64,000 bases of DNA, from positions 62,001-126,000 of the forward strand of contig NZ_KK211041.1 of NCBI RefSeq assembly GCF_000619885.1, given 5' to 3'. Both the position numbers and the translations under genes were made by a program. This document shows, piece after piece, positions 1 to 8,920 of this stretch. The stretch's first letter is position 1. Every line of letters begins with the position of its first letter. The DNA comes from Balneatrix alpica DSM 16621 (GTDB lineage: Bacteria; Pseudomonadota; Gammaproteobacteria; Pseudomonadales; Balneatricaceae). The notes below the pieces were generated by a model, which worked only from the letters and a program-made list of their open reading frames with translations, did not search any database and was not told where the DNA came from.

Positions 1-2
1 TG

Positions 3-530
3 GCATTCCGAGAACTGAGCTGGGCTAAGTTTGTCAGTGCGTTGCAAACTACCATCAAAATTACTGCCATGATCATGCTCATTGTGATGGGTGGCACCAT
101 GTTCACCAGTATTTTTGCTGTCGCTGGTGGTGGTTGGATGATCTCTGACTGGGTCGATAGCCTGGATATGGGCACTTATGGCTTGATCTTCTTTTTGATG
201 GCAGTGGTATTTGTTGCCGGTTTTGTACTGGACTGGATTTCAGTTGTGCTCATTTTTGTGCCTATTTTTACTCCGCTGGTTAAAGCGGCAGGCATTGATC
301 CTATCTGGTTTGCTGTGATGTTTATGGTGGTTATTCAAACTTCCTACCTGACTCCTCCCATGGCACCTTCGATTTTTTACTTGAAGTCGATCGCACCGCC
401 GGAGATGACTTACCGGCATATGTATAAAGGAGTGGTGCCCTTTGTGCTGCTGCAGTTATTAGTCTTGGCAATTGTGGTATTGGTGCCAGAGGCCGCGACT
501 TACCTACCAAGCTTAATCAGTGCCCGGTAA
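3..530 (+). CDS. TRAP transporter large permease (DctM family), 3' part
   Basis: The reading frame is open from the left window edge, so this is the C-terminal part (about 175 residues) of a longer protein; its start lies outside the window. Several hydrophobic helices and the segment LTPPMAPSIFYLKS followed by a final helix are typical of the C-terminus of DctM-type large permease subunits of tripartite ATP-independent periplasmic transporters. That family forms the inner-membrane channel that imports organic acids and similar solutes with a periplasmic binding protein and a small DctQ subunit, which would be to the left. Family assignment is confident; the substrate cannot be read from this fragment. 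Confidence 0.85.
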   Translation, partial: AFRELSWAKFVSALQTTIKITAMIMLIVMGGTMFTSIFAVAGGGWMISDWVDSLDMGTYGLIFFLMAVVFVAGFVLDWISVVLIFVPIFTPLVKAAGIDPIWFAVMFMVVIQTSYLTPPMAPSIFYLKSIAPPEMTYRHMYKGVVPFVLLQLLVLAIVVLVPEAATYLPSLISAR

Positions 531-564
531 TGGCAAGATAACTGCTTTTGCTCTGACTCAGATG

Positions 565-601
565 GCCCCTATTTGCATGATTTTTTCAGGCGAGTAGGGG
601 C
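565..601 (+). terminator. possible terminator hairpin after the TRAP gene
   Basis: GCCCCTA (565-571) and TAGGGGC (595-601) can pair around a 23-nt loop. There is no T-run after the stem, so this is a weak terminator candidate or simply a structured element at the edge of the repeat field. Confidence 0.3.
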
Positions 602-609
602 TATCGTAC

Positions 610-925
610 GTTAGGTGGGTTGGATGAACAGCCTAGGCTTTTGCACCCTTTATCAAGCTGCCAGACGCTGGCGTGAGCCACACTTGCGCTTACCCCGTGA
701 TTGCTAATTCCGCTTTGCTGGGGGAGGTTGGAGAAGTCGTAGGCGCCCTGCAGCTTTGTGCTCGTATCCATGCTCCCGCGTGGATACGCATACGGAACTT
801 CGCCCACTCCTTGAACGGATGGCGTAGGTTGGAAAAGCCGTAGGGCCTTCCAACATAGCTGCTATGCCAGATCGCGCAATACTCTGTTGGATGGCGCCGC
901 GTGGCGGCTTATCCAACCTACATCC
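610..925. repeat. cluster of degenerate REP-like palindromes (GTAGGTTGG type)
   Basis: The 730-bp gap between the TRAP gene and the next gene contains several diverged copies of a GTAGGTTGG...CCAAC unit. The clearest are 824-855 (GTAGGTTGGAAAAGCC paired with GGCCTTCCAACA) and 886-921 (GTTGGATGGCGCCGC paired with GCGGCTTATCCAACCTAC). Weaker copies start near 613 and 723. Each can fold on itself. Such palindromes are common extragenic repeats in gammaproteobacteria. I find no convincing gene in 531-1260. Confidence 0.6.
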
Positions 926-1260
926 GGTGCTTGTGGTGACGCTCCCAGAGAGTAGAGGGGCTAATAGGTGGCTGAATCAACGACTTATTTCCCGATAATG
1001 CTGCATTCCAAGCAGTGTATTGTTGGTTGGTATGCTAGCAGTGCGCGCACTGCTACCAAAGGGCCCTGGCATTTTTGGCAAAACTGGACGAATATCAACC
1101 CATTAGGGAAGGCGAGCAGCAAGATGCCCCACATGTGAATTTTTCACAGAGGAAATTAGTTATGCTTAAGTATTAAATGATTTTCTTAAAATTTTTTAAC
1201 TTTGTTTGGGGCGCAAATAAGTATACTTAGAATGAAGTGTTAGCCGTAAGGGATACAGTC

Positions 1261-1947
1261 ATGCTTGCGAAATTAATTCCATATGCTGGTAGATGGAAAA
1301 AAATGAGTTTAATTGAAAAAATTGGTTGTGCTGGAAGCGTTGCAACCATATTGGGAGTAATGATTCAGATAAGTTTTTTGATGCTAAATGATGATACTGA
1401 AATGCTACCTTCGGAGAAGCTAGTTATAGACTCTCATAAGACGAAAATTGTAATTGATAGAATTGAGTTAAAAAGTTTTTACAAGGTTAACGAGCCTTAT
1501 GTGGTAATGGTAATAAAAAATATCTCAGATGTTACGGCAAGAAATGTAAGTGTTTCATTTGTTTCGGATTCAGGAGAGATTTTTGCACAACAAGATGGTG
1601 TTCGAGAGTTGTGGCGCCATAAAAATCTTGCCATTGAAAGTCAAAAAGAAGCATATATACCTGTGGCTCCACTTTCTGAATATACGGAAGAGATTTCTGA
1701 GAAAAATCGGAATGCTAAACTTCTAAAATTTAGACTTCCAGATGTTGCAGAAGCACCCTTTGAAATTAATAGTCAGGTGTGCGGAAACGACCAAGATATT
1801 ATTGGTTGTAGCTATGAAACGATACAGCGCTCAACAGTTGTTAATATATCATACGAGTCAATTTTTAATGAAAAAATATCTCAGCTTGAACAATGGTTTA
1901 ATATATTTTTGTTAGGTGAGCCGCAAATTTCAAGAGGAAGTGGATGA
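1261..1947 (+). CDS. unknown membrane-anchored protein, AT-rich
   Basis: I do not recognise a family. Starting from the ATG at 1261 (AAGGGA lies just upstream; an in-frame GTG exists at 1237) it encodes 228 residues. Residues about 19-42 form one hydrophobic segment after a basic N-terminus (RWKKM), so a single-pass inner-membrane protein is likely. The rest is polar with alternating beta-type sequence, including VVMVIKNISDVTARNVSVSF, which resembles a beta-sandwich strand pair, and two cysteines late in the protein (VCGNDQDIIGC). Base composition is far more AT-rich than all neighbours, which suggests horizontal acquisition. No operon partner is visible. A GTTAGCC motif lies at 1239-1245, like that at 40164 in the other accessory island. 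Confidence 0.6.
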   Translation: MLAKLIPYAGRWKKMSLIEKIGCAGSVATILGVMIQISFLMLNDDTEMLPSEKLVIDSHKTKIVIDRIELKSFYKVNEPYVVMVIKNISDVTARNVSVSFVSDSGEIFAQQDGVRELWRHKNLAIESQKEAYIPVAPLSEYTEEISEKNRNAKLLKFRLPDVAEAPFEINSQVCGNDQDIIGCSYETIQRSTVVNISYESIFNEKISQLEQWFNIFLLGEPQISRGSG

Positions 1948-2134
1948 CAAAAAATACACGTATCAATTTGCTCCGTGCTTCAATTTTTCTCTGAGTTGGG
2001 GAGTGAAGCTAAGGAGTTATATTAATGTATAGATTATCATTTAAATTGATGATGTTGATCATTGCGATAGATTAATAGGAAGTCTCATCATAGTCATAGC
2101 GTTATTTTGGGAAAAAGGTCACGCCAAGCAGTGC

Positions 2135-3067
2135 TCACCCCGTTCTTTCCAATTCCTGTAGATAAGTCTCCAACACCAGATGGGGCCTATCGCCTTTACG
2201 GGTGACAGCAAAATAACCGGTTTGATAGCGGTAACGCTCTGGCGCCAGGGGACGCATGGCGCCTTGGTTGACCCAGAGTTCAGCGTAGTGGGTGGGCAGG
2301 TAGCCAATAAAACAGCCGGTCAGGATTAAAAAGGCGATGCCTTCGCGGTCGGTGGCGGTGGCACTGGCCTTCAGGCACTGTTGCAGGGCTTTAATGTCCG
2401 CCGTTTGGGCATAGGCCGGGAGGACGGCATCCACCTTGGCCAGGGTCTTGTCATTGAGTTGTTGATCATCGCCATCAAATAGCGGGTGTTGCTGGCTGCA
2501 GTAGAGCAGGGCTTCCTCGGTATAAAGCGGCAGGTAGTTGAGGCTGGGCAAGGGGCGCAGTTCAGGGATGATGCCGATTTGCAGGCGGCCATCCAGCACG
2601 GCAATTTCGATTTCATTCGGCGGCAGCATGTGGATATTGATGCGCACCTCCGCCCCCCGTTGTTTGAGGGCGGCGAGGGCGTGGGTAATGCGCATATGGG
2701 GCATGGTGACGAGATTATCGGTAATGCCGATATTCAGCTCGCCCTTGAGTTGAGCATGCAGGGCGTTGACATGGGTCTTGAAGGATTCCAGCGCACTCAG
2801 CACTTGTAGCGCCGCGGTGTGTACCTCGGCCCCTTCATCGGTGAGGGCAAAGCCGCCGCGCCCGCGTTGGCACAGGCGCAGCCCCAGGCGTTTTTCCAGA
2901 TCGGCAATGGCGATACTGATCGCGGCCCGGCTGATATTAAGCTCCACTTCCGCAGCGGAAAAACCACCGCAATCCACCACGGTTTTAAAGATGCGCAGCA
3001 GGCGGATATCGGCTTCGCTGACCTGGCCACGCAGGGGTAAATTGCTGCTGGGACTGGCTGGGGGCAT
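2135..3067 (-). CDS. LysR-family regulator divergent from bauA
   Basis: 310 residues. The N-terminal winged helix-turn-helix (about residues 18-80: EADIRLLRIFKTVVDCGG, then SRAAISIAIADLEKRLGLRL) is standard LysR, followed by a periplasmic-binding-like co-inducer domain (about 105-300). The start has a good ribosome site (GAGGT upstream on the minus strand). It is divergent from the beta-alanine aminotransferase gene across 148 bp. In Pseudomonas the beta-alanine operon bauA/mmsA-like is controlled by a neighbouring regulator BauR, so an activator responding to beta-alanine or a related omega-amino acid is the best inference. The specific ligand is not shown by the sequence. Confidence 0.85.
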   Translation of the reverse strand: MPPASPSSNLPLRGQVSEADIRLLRIFKTVVDCGGFSAAEVELNISRAAISIAIADLEKRLGLRLCQRGRGGFALTDEGAEVHTAALQVLSALESFKTHVNALHAQLKGELNIGITDNLVTMPHMRITHALAALKQRGAEVRINIHMLPPNEIEIAVLDGRLQIGIIPELRPLPSLNYLPLYTEEALLYCSQQHPLFDGDDQQLNDKTLAKVDAVLPAYAQTADIKALQQCLKASATATDREGIAFLILTGCFIGYLPTHYAELWVNQGAMRPLAPERYRYQTGYFAVTRKGDRPHLVLETYLQELERTG

Positions 3068-3215
3068 GGCTTACCTCGGTGACAAGATGGGGGCTGGAAA
3101 AGGCGACTCAGTAAGTTAAGTAAAAGATTAACTCAAAATTAATATATTTGAATTTATTTACCTAAATGGTCGTTGCACACTGCTGCCATAGTCGATACTG
3201 ATCGAGGACGCAGCC
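3068..3215. promoter_or_regulatory. divergent promoter region, lysR / bauA
   Basis: 148 bp between two divergent starts. The centre (about 3118-3170) is very AT-rich, as expected for back-to-back promoters. LysR proteins usually bind such regions at T-N11-A type sites. I could not single out one site with confidence. Confidence 0.4.
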
Positions 3216-4559
3216 ATGTCAGATAACAGCAATAAAACCTGGGCAGGCCTGAGCCGGGCGGATCTTGAAGCCCACTGGATGCCTTATACCGGCAACCGCA
3301 ATTTCAAGCAGGACCCCCGCATGATCGTGGCAGCCAAGGGCTGCTATTACACCGATGCCGATGGCCGCCAGATTTTTGATGGTCTGTCTGGCCTCTGGAC
3401 CTGTGGCGCCGGCCACTGCCGTGATGAGATCGCCGAGGCGGTCAGCCAGCAGATTCGGCAACTGGATTACTCCCCGGCATTTCAGTTTGGTCACCCCAAG
3501 TCCTTCGAGTTAGCCAACCGGATTAAAGCCCTGACCCCAGCCGGGTTGGATTATGTGTTCTTCACCGGTTCCGGCTCTGAGTCGGCAGATACGTCCTTAA
3601 AAATCGCCCGCGCTTACTGGCGTAAGAAGGGTATGCCGAGCAAAACCAAGCTGATTGGCCGGATCAAGGGTTACCACGGGGTGAACTTTGGCGGTATCAG
3701 TGTGGGGGGCATTGGTGCCAACCGCGCCCTCTATGGCCAGGGAGTGGATGCGGATCATCTTTCCCACACCATGCTGGCGGAGAACCGCTTCACTCGTGGT
3801 ATGCCGACTACAGGCGCGGAGTTGGCCAACGAGCTGGAAGAGCTGGTGGCCCTGCACGATGCCTCCAATATTGCTGCGGTGATCGTTGAGCCCTTGGCCG
3901 GTTCTGCCGGGGTGATTCCCCCGCCCCAGGGTTATTTGCAGCGTCTGCGTGAGCTGTGCACCAAGCACAATATCCTGCTGATTTTTGATGAGGTCATCAC
4001 CGGCTTTGGCCGCATGGGTGCCAATACCGGTGCCGAAGCCTTTGGCGTGACGCCGGATATTCTCAACGTTGCCAAGCAGCTGACCAACGGTAGTCAGCCG
4101 ATGGGGGCGGTGATCGTCAAAGACGAGATTTATCAGTGCTTTATGGAGCACGGTGGCCCCGATTACATGCTGGAGCTGCCCCACGGTTATACCTATTCCG
4201 CCCACCCGGTGGCCTGTGCAGCGGGGCTGGCGGCACTGGATATTCTGGAAAATGATCGTCTGGTGGATCGCGTTAAAGAGATGGCGCCGATTTTTGAGAA
4301 TGCCCTGCACAGCCTCAAGGGCAGCAAGTATGTCAGTGATATCCGTAACTTTGGCTTGGCCGGGGCCCTGACCCTGGAGGCCGCGCCTGGGCAACCGGCT
4401 CTGCGCCCCTATGAGGTGGCGATGAGCTGCTGGAAGAAGGGCTTCTATGTGCGCTATGGCGGCGACACCATCCAGCTTGGCCTGCCCTTTATTGTCGAGC
4501 GGGAAGAGATTGACCGCCTGATTAACGCCCTGGGCGACTCCCTCAACGAATTAGCATAA
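3216..4559 (+). CDS. bauA: omega-amino acid (beta-alanine)-pyruvate aminotransferase
   Basis: 447 residues, full length for class III PLP aminotransferases and very like Pseudomonas BauA along its whole length (HWMPYTGNRNF near the N-terminus, LWTCGAGH, GYTYSAHPVACAAGLAALDIL). PLP-binding features are visible: FTGSGSESADT at 116-126, IFDEVITGFGR with Asp258, and the Schiff-base lysine Lys287 in NVAKQLTNG. The reaction is beta-alanine plus pyruvate to malonate semialdehyde plus alanine in the cytoplasm. The next gene, 10 bp downstream, encodes the dehydrogenase that consumes the semialdehyde, so the two form a short catabolic operon. Related omega-amino acids could also be substrates. Confidence 0.92.
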   Translation: MSDNSNKTWAGLSRADLEAHWMPYTGNRNFKQDPRMIVAAKGCYYTDADGRQIFDGLSGLWTCGAGHCRDEIAEAVSQQIRQLDYSPAFQFGHPKSFELANRIKALTPAGLDYVFFTGSGSESADTSLKIARAYWRKKGMPSKTKLIGRIKGYHGVNFGGISVGGIGANRALYGQGVDADHLSHTMLAENRFTRGMPTTGAELANELEELVALHDASNIAAVIVEPLAGSAGVIPPPQGYLQRLRELCTKHNILLIFDEVITGFGRMGANTGAEAFGVTPDILNVAKQLTNGSQPMGAVIVKDEIYQCFMEHGGPDYMLELPHGYTYSAHPVACAAGLAALDILENDRLVDRVKEMAPIFENALHSLKGSKYVSDIRNFGLAGALTLEAAPGQPALRPYEVAMSCWKKGFYVRYGGDTIQLGLPFIVEREEIDRLINALGDSLNELA

Positions 4560-4569
4560 GGACACTCCT

Positions 4570-6060
4570 ATGGAAATCGTCGGACACCTGATTAACGGCC
4601 AGCCGCGCCAGGACCATGAGCGCTTGCAGGATGTGTATAACCCCTCCACCGGCGCAGTGAGCAAGCAAGTTGCCCTGGCGGGTTTGGCGACGGTGGAGGA
4701 GGCCATTGCCTCAGCCCAGGCGGCCTTCCCGGCTTGGCGTAACACCCCGCCACAAAAGCGGGCGCGGATTATGTTCCGCTTTAAAGAATTGCTGGAGCAG
4801 CATGCTGAGACCATCGTCCGCCTGATTGGTGAGGAGCATGGCAAGATTGTTCATGATGCCCAGGGTGAGTTGCAGCGTGGTATCGAAAATGTTGAGTACG
4901 CGTGCTATGCGCCGGAGTTGCTCAAGGGCGAGCATTCCAAAAACGTAGGCCCCTCGATTGATTCCTGGAGTGAGTTCCAGCCCCTGGGAGTGGTGGCGGG
5001 GATTACACCCTTTAACTTCCCGGCGATGGTGCCGCTGTGGATGTATCCGATGGCCATCGTTTGCGGCAACTGCTTTATCCTCAAGCCCTCTGAGCGTGAT
5101 CCCTCTTCTGCGCTCTTTATTGCCCAATTGCTGCACGAAGCCGGTTTACCTGCTGGGGTGTTGAACGTGGTCAATGGCGATAAAACCTGTGTTGATGTGC
5201 TGCTGACCGACAAGCGTATCCAGGCGGTGAGCTTTGTTGGCTCCACCCCGATTGCCGAATACGTCTATCAAACCGCCAACCAGCACGGCAAGCGTTGCCA
5301 GGCCCTAGGGGGCGCGAAGAACCACGCCATCGTCATGCCTGATGCGGATTTGGATAATGCGGTGAATGCGCTGATGGGGGCGGCCTTTGGCTCTTCCGGC
5401 GAGCGCTGCATGGCGATTTCAGTCGCGGTGGCGGTGGGCCAGCAAACTGGCGATGCGCTGGTAGCCAAGCTGCAGGAGCGGATGACCAGCCTGAAGGTTG
5501 GCCCGCACCATGATGCCAGCAACGACTTTGGCCCGTTGATTACCCGGGCGCACCAGCAGAAGGTGATGGGTTATATCACCGAGGCGCGTGAGCAGGGTGC
5601 CAAGGTGGTGGTGAATGGTTGTGAAGTGCAGGTGGCGGGCCATGAACAGGGCTTTTATGTCGGTGGCACCCTGATTGATCAGGTGCAGCCGGGCATGCGC
5701 TGCTATGAGGAAGAAATCTTCGGCCCAGTGCTGGCGGTCGTGCGGGTCGATAGCATGGAAGAGGCGATGCGCCTGATTGATGAGCACGAATACGGTAATG
5801 GCACCTGCATCTTTACCCGTGATGGTGAGGCAGCGCGTTACTTTAGCGATCATATTCAGGTGGGCATGGTGGGCATCAACGTGCCCCTACCGGTGCCGGT
5901 GGCGTATCACAGCTTTGGTGGCTGGAAGCGCTCCCTGTTCGGTGATCTGCATGCCTATGGGCCGGATGCGGTGCGCTTCTATACCAAGCGTAAGACCATC
6001 ACCCAGCGCTGGCCCTCCAGTGGCGTGCGTGAAGGGGCGCAGTTCTCCTTCCCATCCTAA
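4570..6060 (+). CDS. mmsA: CoA-acylating (methyl)malonate-semialdehyde dehydrogenase
   Basis: 496 residues, the usual MmsA length. It has the aldehyde dehydrogenase fold with NAD-binding GITPFNFPAM (about 145-154), SFVGSTPIAEYV (221-232), and the catalytic cysteine Cys280 in GERCMAIS. CoA-acylating members convert malonate semialdehyde to acetyl-CoA, or methylmalonate semialdehyde to propionyl-CoA, using NAD and CoA. Being directly after bauA it most likely finishes beta-alanine degradation (bauC role in Pseudomonas). Valine degradation is the alternative, but none of the other valine genes are here. A strong terminator follows 28 bp after the stop. Confidence 0.92.
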   Translation: MEIVGHLINGQPRQDHERLQDVYNPSTGAVSKQVALAGLATVEEAIASAQAAFPAWRNTPPQKRARIMFRFKELLEQHAETIVRLIGEEHGKIVHDAQGELQRGIENVEYACYAPELLKGEHSKNVGPSIDSWSEFQPLGVVAGITPFNFPAMVPLWMYPMAIVCGNCFILKPSERDPSSALFIAQLLHEAGLPAGVLNVVNGDKTCVDVLLTDKRIQAVSFVGSTPIAEYVYQTANQHGKRCQALGGAKNHAIVMPDADLDNAVNALMGAAFGSSGERCMAISVAVAVGQQTGDALVAKLQERMTSLKVGPHHDASNDFGPLITRAHQQKVMGYITEAREQGAKVVVNGCEVQVAGHEQGFYVGGTLIDQVQPGMRCYEEEIFGPVLAVVRVDSMEEAMRLIDEHEYGNGTCIFTRDGEAARYFSDHIQVGMVGINVPLPVPVAYHSFGGWKRSLFGDLHAYGPDAVRFYTKRKTITQRWPSSGVREGAQFSFPS

Positions 6061-6087
6061 GATTTACGTCAAAGCAGTAGTCCGATT

Positions 6088-6111
6088 GGGAGCCGCAAGG
6101 CTCCCTTTTTT
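6088..6111 (+). terminator. rho-independent terminator of bauA-mmsA
   Basis: GGGAGCC, GCAA loop, GGCTCCC, followed at once by TTTTTT: a textbook intrinsic terminator just after mmsA. Confidence 0.92.
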
Positions 6112-6138
6112 GTGGCGTTATTTTTTGGGGGGCTGGAG

Positions 6139-8082
6139 TCAGGCTTGATCCGAGAGGGCGGGGTCTTCCCCAAATACCTGGAAGCCCTGGCCGCCGGCGG
6201 CCTTAGCCTGGTACATCGCTGCATCGGCGCGGCGCAGCAGCTTGTTGCTACTGTTGCCATGCTGTGGCGCCAGACTAATACCGATGCTGATGCCGCATTC
6301 AATCAATCTGCCCTGCAGGGCGAAGGGGAGTGAAAAAGCCTGGACCAGCCGTGCGGCCAAGACACTGGCGGGTTGCAGGGTGGCCTCTGGCAACAGAATG
6401 ACAAACTCATCGCCCCCCAGACGAGCAAAGATCGCTTCCCCAGGGAGCTGGCTTTGTTGGCGTGCCACGCTCTGACGCAAAAGCTCATCCCCCGCTTGAT
6501 GGCTGAGGTTGTCGTTGACCCACTTGAGTTTATCAATATCAGTAAACAGCAGGGCGAACTGAGCCTGGGCATTGTGACTGAGCCATTGGTGCAACAGCTC
6601 CATAAAAAAGTGACGGTTGGGTAGGCCGGTCAGGCTGTCATGGTTGGCTTGATATTGCAGGCGTGCGTTGAGCTCATGCAGCTCGGTAATGTCCTCGCAC
6701 ACCAGCACGCGCAGGCTGTCGTTCTCCCCCATGCGGACTTGCCGGCCACGTTGGCGTGCCCATATATGGCTTTGGTCTGCTTTTAACATGGGCACCTCGG
6801 TGCGCAGCTCTTGCCCCTTAAGCAACGTTTGCCAGTTTTTATTGGCCAGCGCCTGGCTAGTGTCGGGGTGCAATTGCAGATAATGACGCCCCACCAATTC
6901 TTGACTCTGGTAACCCAGTTGCATGGCGCCATAGTCGCTCACCCGGGTAATAAAGCCTTCTTGGTCTAGGGTCAGGGTGAGGGTTGGGCTGGCATTAATC
7001 AGCAAGTGGAGAAAGTCATGCTGGCTGGCGAGGATTTGCGCCTGTTGGTTCTGAGCCTGGATACGCTCCAGGGTATTGCCAAGTAAGCTGCCCAAGGCAT
7101 TGAGGATGTCCATCAACTCTTCACCCTGAGCGATGCTATTGGGGCTGGCCAGGTTGAGTAGGGCGCAAAGCTGGCCATGGATATGAATCGGTACCGCCCA
7201 AGCACTAATTAACCCGGCGTCGGCCAGCAGCCGATGCTCGTGCAGGCTGGACTGGCGTAAATCTGCCGTATGCAGGGTATGGTTGGCCTGCCAGGCACGC
7301 ATCAGGCCAGAGTCACGGTTAGCGGGTATTTCACGCATATCGACACAGGCTTGGCCACTGAAAAAGCGGACTTCAAAAGCCTTCAGCTCCCCCTCCAGAA
7401 AGCGCGGCAAGGCATAACTGATCCGGGTGACGGGCATAAAGTGGCTGATGCTGGCGCTGACATGGGCAAAGACTTCGGATTCACTGACCGCTCCTGACAG
7501 TTTGGCTGCCAGTTGATTGAGCAATTGCAGTTGTTCGGCAAAGCCACGGAAACGTTCCAGTCGTTGTTGCGTGCGTTCAAGCAGGCGTAAGCGCTCCAGC
7601 TGGGTTGAAACCAAGGCCCCAATTTGCTCGAAACGCTCTAGCAGGGCAGGGGAGTAGAGAGCCTGATCATCAGTGGCGAGGTTAAGGCAGCCCAGGCAGC
7701 TATCTTCTACCTGCAAAGGGCAGTTCAGAATGGCCTGCATGCCATCCGCAGCCAGTATGGCTTCGTCTAGCCAGGGGCTTTGAGGGTCAAGAGGGCGGGT
7801 TAGTTTGGCCTTGCCTGTGATGGCTGCCTGACCGGTATGGGTGTGTTGGACGGGCACGCTGGCCCCGAGCGGAATCACCCCCTCGACGCCATGTAGCGCC
7901 ATCACCGCCATCTGCTGATTCGCCATATCTAACTGGGCGAAGCTGGCCCGTTGCGCAGGAATAATGTTTGGCAGCATGCGCGCGACACAGCGAAAGACTT
8001 CGGTCTCTGAATCTGCCTGGGTAATGGCAATAATCAGTTGACCGAGTGCAGAGGCAGTCAGGTCGGCAACGTCATGCTGCAT
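6139..8082 (-). CDS. GAF-GAF-PAS-GGDEF diguanylate cyclase
   Basis: 647 residues without membrane segments, so a cytoplasmic sensor. Two GAF-like domains occupy about 15-165 and 185-335, a PAS domain about 350-465 (ITRVSDYGAMQLGYQSQELVGRHYLQLHP), then GGDEF about 478-635. The active-site loop is intact (Gly556-Gly557-Asp558-Glu559-Phe560), so synthesis of cyclic-di-GMP from GTP is predicted. The RxxD product-inhibition site normally found just before the loop is absent (the sequence there is GEAIFARL), so feedback inhibition may be lacking. No EAL domain is present. It is monocistronic and convergent with mmsA. The signals sensed by the GAF and PAS domains are unknown. Confidence 0.9.
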   Translation of the reverse strand: MQHDVADLTASALGQLIIAITQADSETEVFRCVARMLPNIIPAQRASFAQLDMANQQMAVMALHGVEGVIPLGASVPVQHTHTGQAAITGKAKLTRPLDPQSPWLDEAILAADGMQAILNCPLQVEDSCLGCLNLATDDQALYSPALLERFEQIGALVSTQLERLRLLERTQQRLERFRGFAEQLQLLNQLAAKLSGAVSESEVFAHVSASISHFMPVTRISYALPRFLEGELKAFEVRFFSGQACVDMREIPANRDSGLMRAWQANHTLHTADLRQSSLHEHRLLADAGLISAWAVPIHIHGQLCALLNLASPNSIAQGEELMDILNALGSLLGNTLERIQAQNQQAQILASQHDFLHLLINASPTLTLTLDQEGFITRVSDYGAMQLGYQSQELVGRHYLQLHPDTSQALANKNWQTLLKGQELRTEVPMLKADQSHIWARQRGRQVRMGENDSLRVLVCEDITELHELNARLQYQANHDSLTGLPNRHFFMELLHQWLSHNAQAQFALLFTDIDKLKWVNDNLSHQAGDELLRQSVARQQSQLPGEAIFARLGGDEFVILLPEATLQPASVLAARLVQAFSLPFALQGRLIECGISIGISLAPQHGNSSNKLLRRADAAMYQAKAAGGQGFQVFGEDPALSDQA

Positions 8083-8170
8083 GCAGCCTCCCTTGGGTTG
8101 GCCGCGTGGAGCGCACTACGGCAGCGGCGAGATCAACAGTGATTCATGCTTAATGGGGTTAGCACCTTAC

Positions 8171-8791
8171 TCAGGCAAGTTCAGCCGGGGCGTAGCAACT
8201 GAGGAACATCCGCACCGAGGTATCAATACAGCGCTGTTGTTGTGCGGCATCTAAGGCTGGGCGGCGCATCAGTAGCTGGGGCCAGAAGGCGCTGCTTTTT
8301 AACAAAGATAAGAATTGGTTGGCAGCTAGCTCGACATCATCCAATGCCAGACGGCCATCTTCTCGGGCCGCTTGAATCCAGGCTTGCAACTGGCTGGCAC
8401 TTTTACCGATTTCCTGGGCCACTAACAGGGCAACCTGTTCACTGTGGATAGCCTCCCCCATCAGCGTGCGGGAGAGCAGGATAAAATCAGCATCGGTGAG
8501 TAACGCCATTTCCTGGGCCGCAATCTCGCTTAGCTGTTGTTTAAGGGGGCGGTCCGGCTGATAACGTACGCTGATGGCATTACTGAGCAGGGCGATCAGA
8601 TGTTGCACCATGGCCAAGAATAGCTCGTCTTTACTGGCAAAGTGGTTATACACCGTGCGCTTGGACACCTGTGCCACCGCTGCCAGACGATCCATGCTGG
8701 TGGCTTGAAAGCCATGCTGGCTGAACTCGCTGATGGCGGCTTGCAAAATGGCCGCACGTTTTTGTTCGGAGAGGGTGGGGGCAGCTGGCAT
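8171..8791 (-). CDS. TetR-family repressor
   Basis: 206 residues. The N-terminal helix-turn-helix is typical of TetR/AcrR proteins (FSQHGFQATSMDRLAAVAQVSKRTVYNHFASKDELF, about residues 22-57), followed by an all-helical ligand domain. It is divergent from a metallo-beta-lactamase-fold hydrolase gene, and the 129-bp gap contains two related 19-bp operator-like sites. The simplest reading is autoregulation plus control of the neighbour. The effector is unknown. Confidence 0.88.
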   Translation of the reverse strand: MPAAPTLSEQKRAAILQAAISEFSQHGFQATSMDRLAAVAQVSKRTVYNHFASKDELFLAMVQHLIALLSNAISVRYQPDRPLKQQLSEIAAQEMALLTDADFILLSRTLMGEAIHSEQVALLVAQEIGKSASQLQAWIQAAREDGRLALDDVELAANQFLSLLKSSAFWPQLLMRRPALDAAQQQRCIDTSVRMFLSCYAPAELA

Positions 8792-8840
8792 AGCAAGACC
8801 TGATGATTAGCAGTGAAGCGGGAGTGCTGTTAGGGGGTAA

Positions 8841-8898
8841 ATACTACACTTGCGAGTTTACTTTTGCTAATTGATGTGTAAACTGCACGGTGTAGTTT
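8841..8898. promoter_or_regulatory. paired operator-like sites between tetR and the MBL-fold gene
   Basis: Site 1 is ATACTACACTTGCGAGTTT (8841-8859). Site 2, read on the minus strand, is AAACTACACCGTGCAGTTT (8880-8898). They agree at 15 of 19 positions and site 2 is itself nearly palindromic. Their position in the divergent promoter suggests binding by the adjacent TetR protein (inference). Confidence 0.55.
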
Positions 8899-8920
8899 AT
8901 GGCTATCACAAGGAGCCCCC

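Noticed and set aside
601-960. Small minus-strand frames in the 601-916 region
   Set aside because: They consist of the palindromic repeats; no coding signature.
2024-2074. 16-codon frame (MYRLSFKLMMLIIAID) with AAGGAG upstream
   Set aside because: The ribosome site is good but the product is very short with no known relative; it may be a truncated gene start. Not enough to call.
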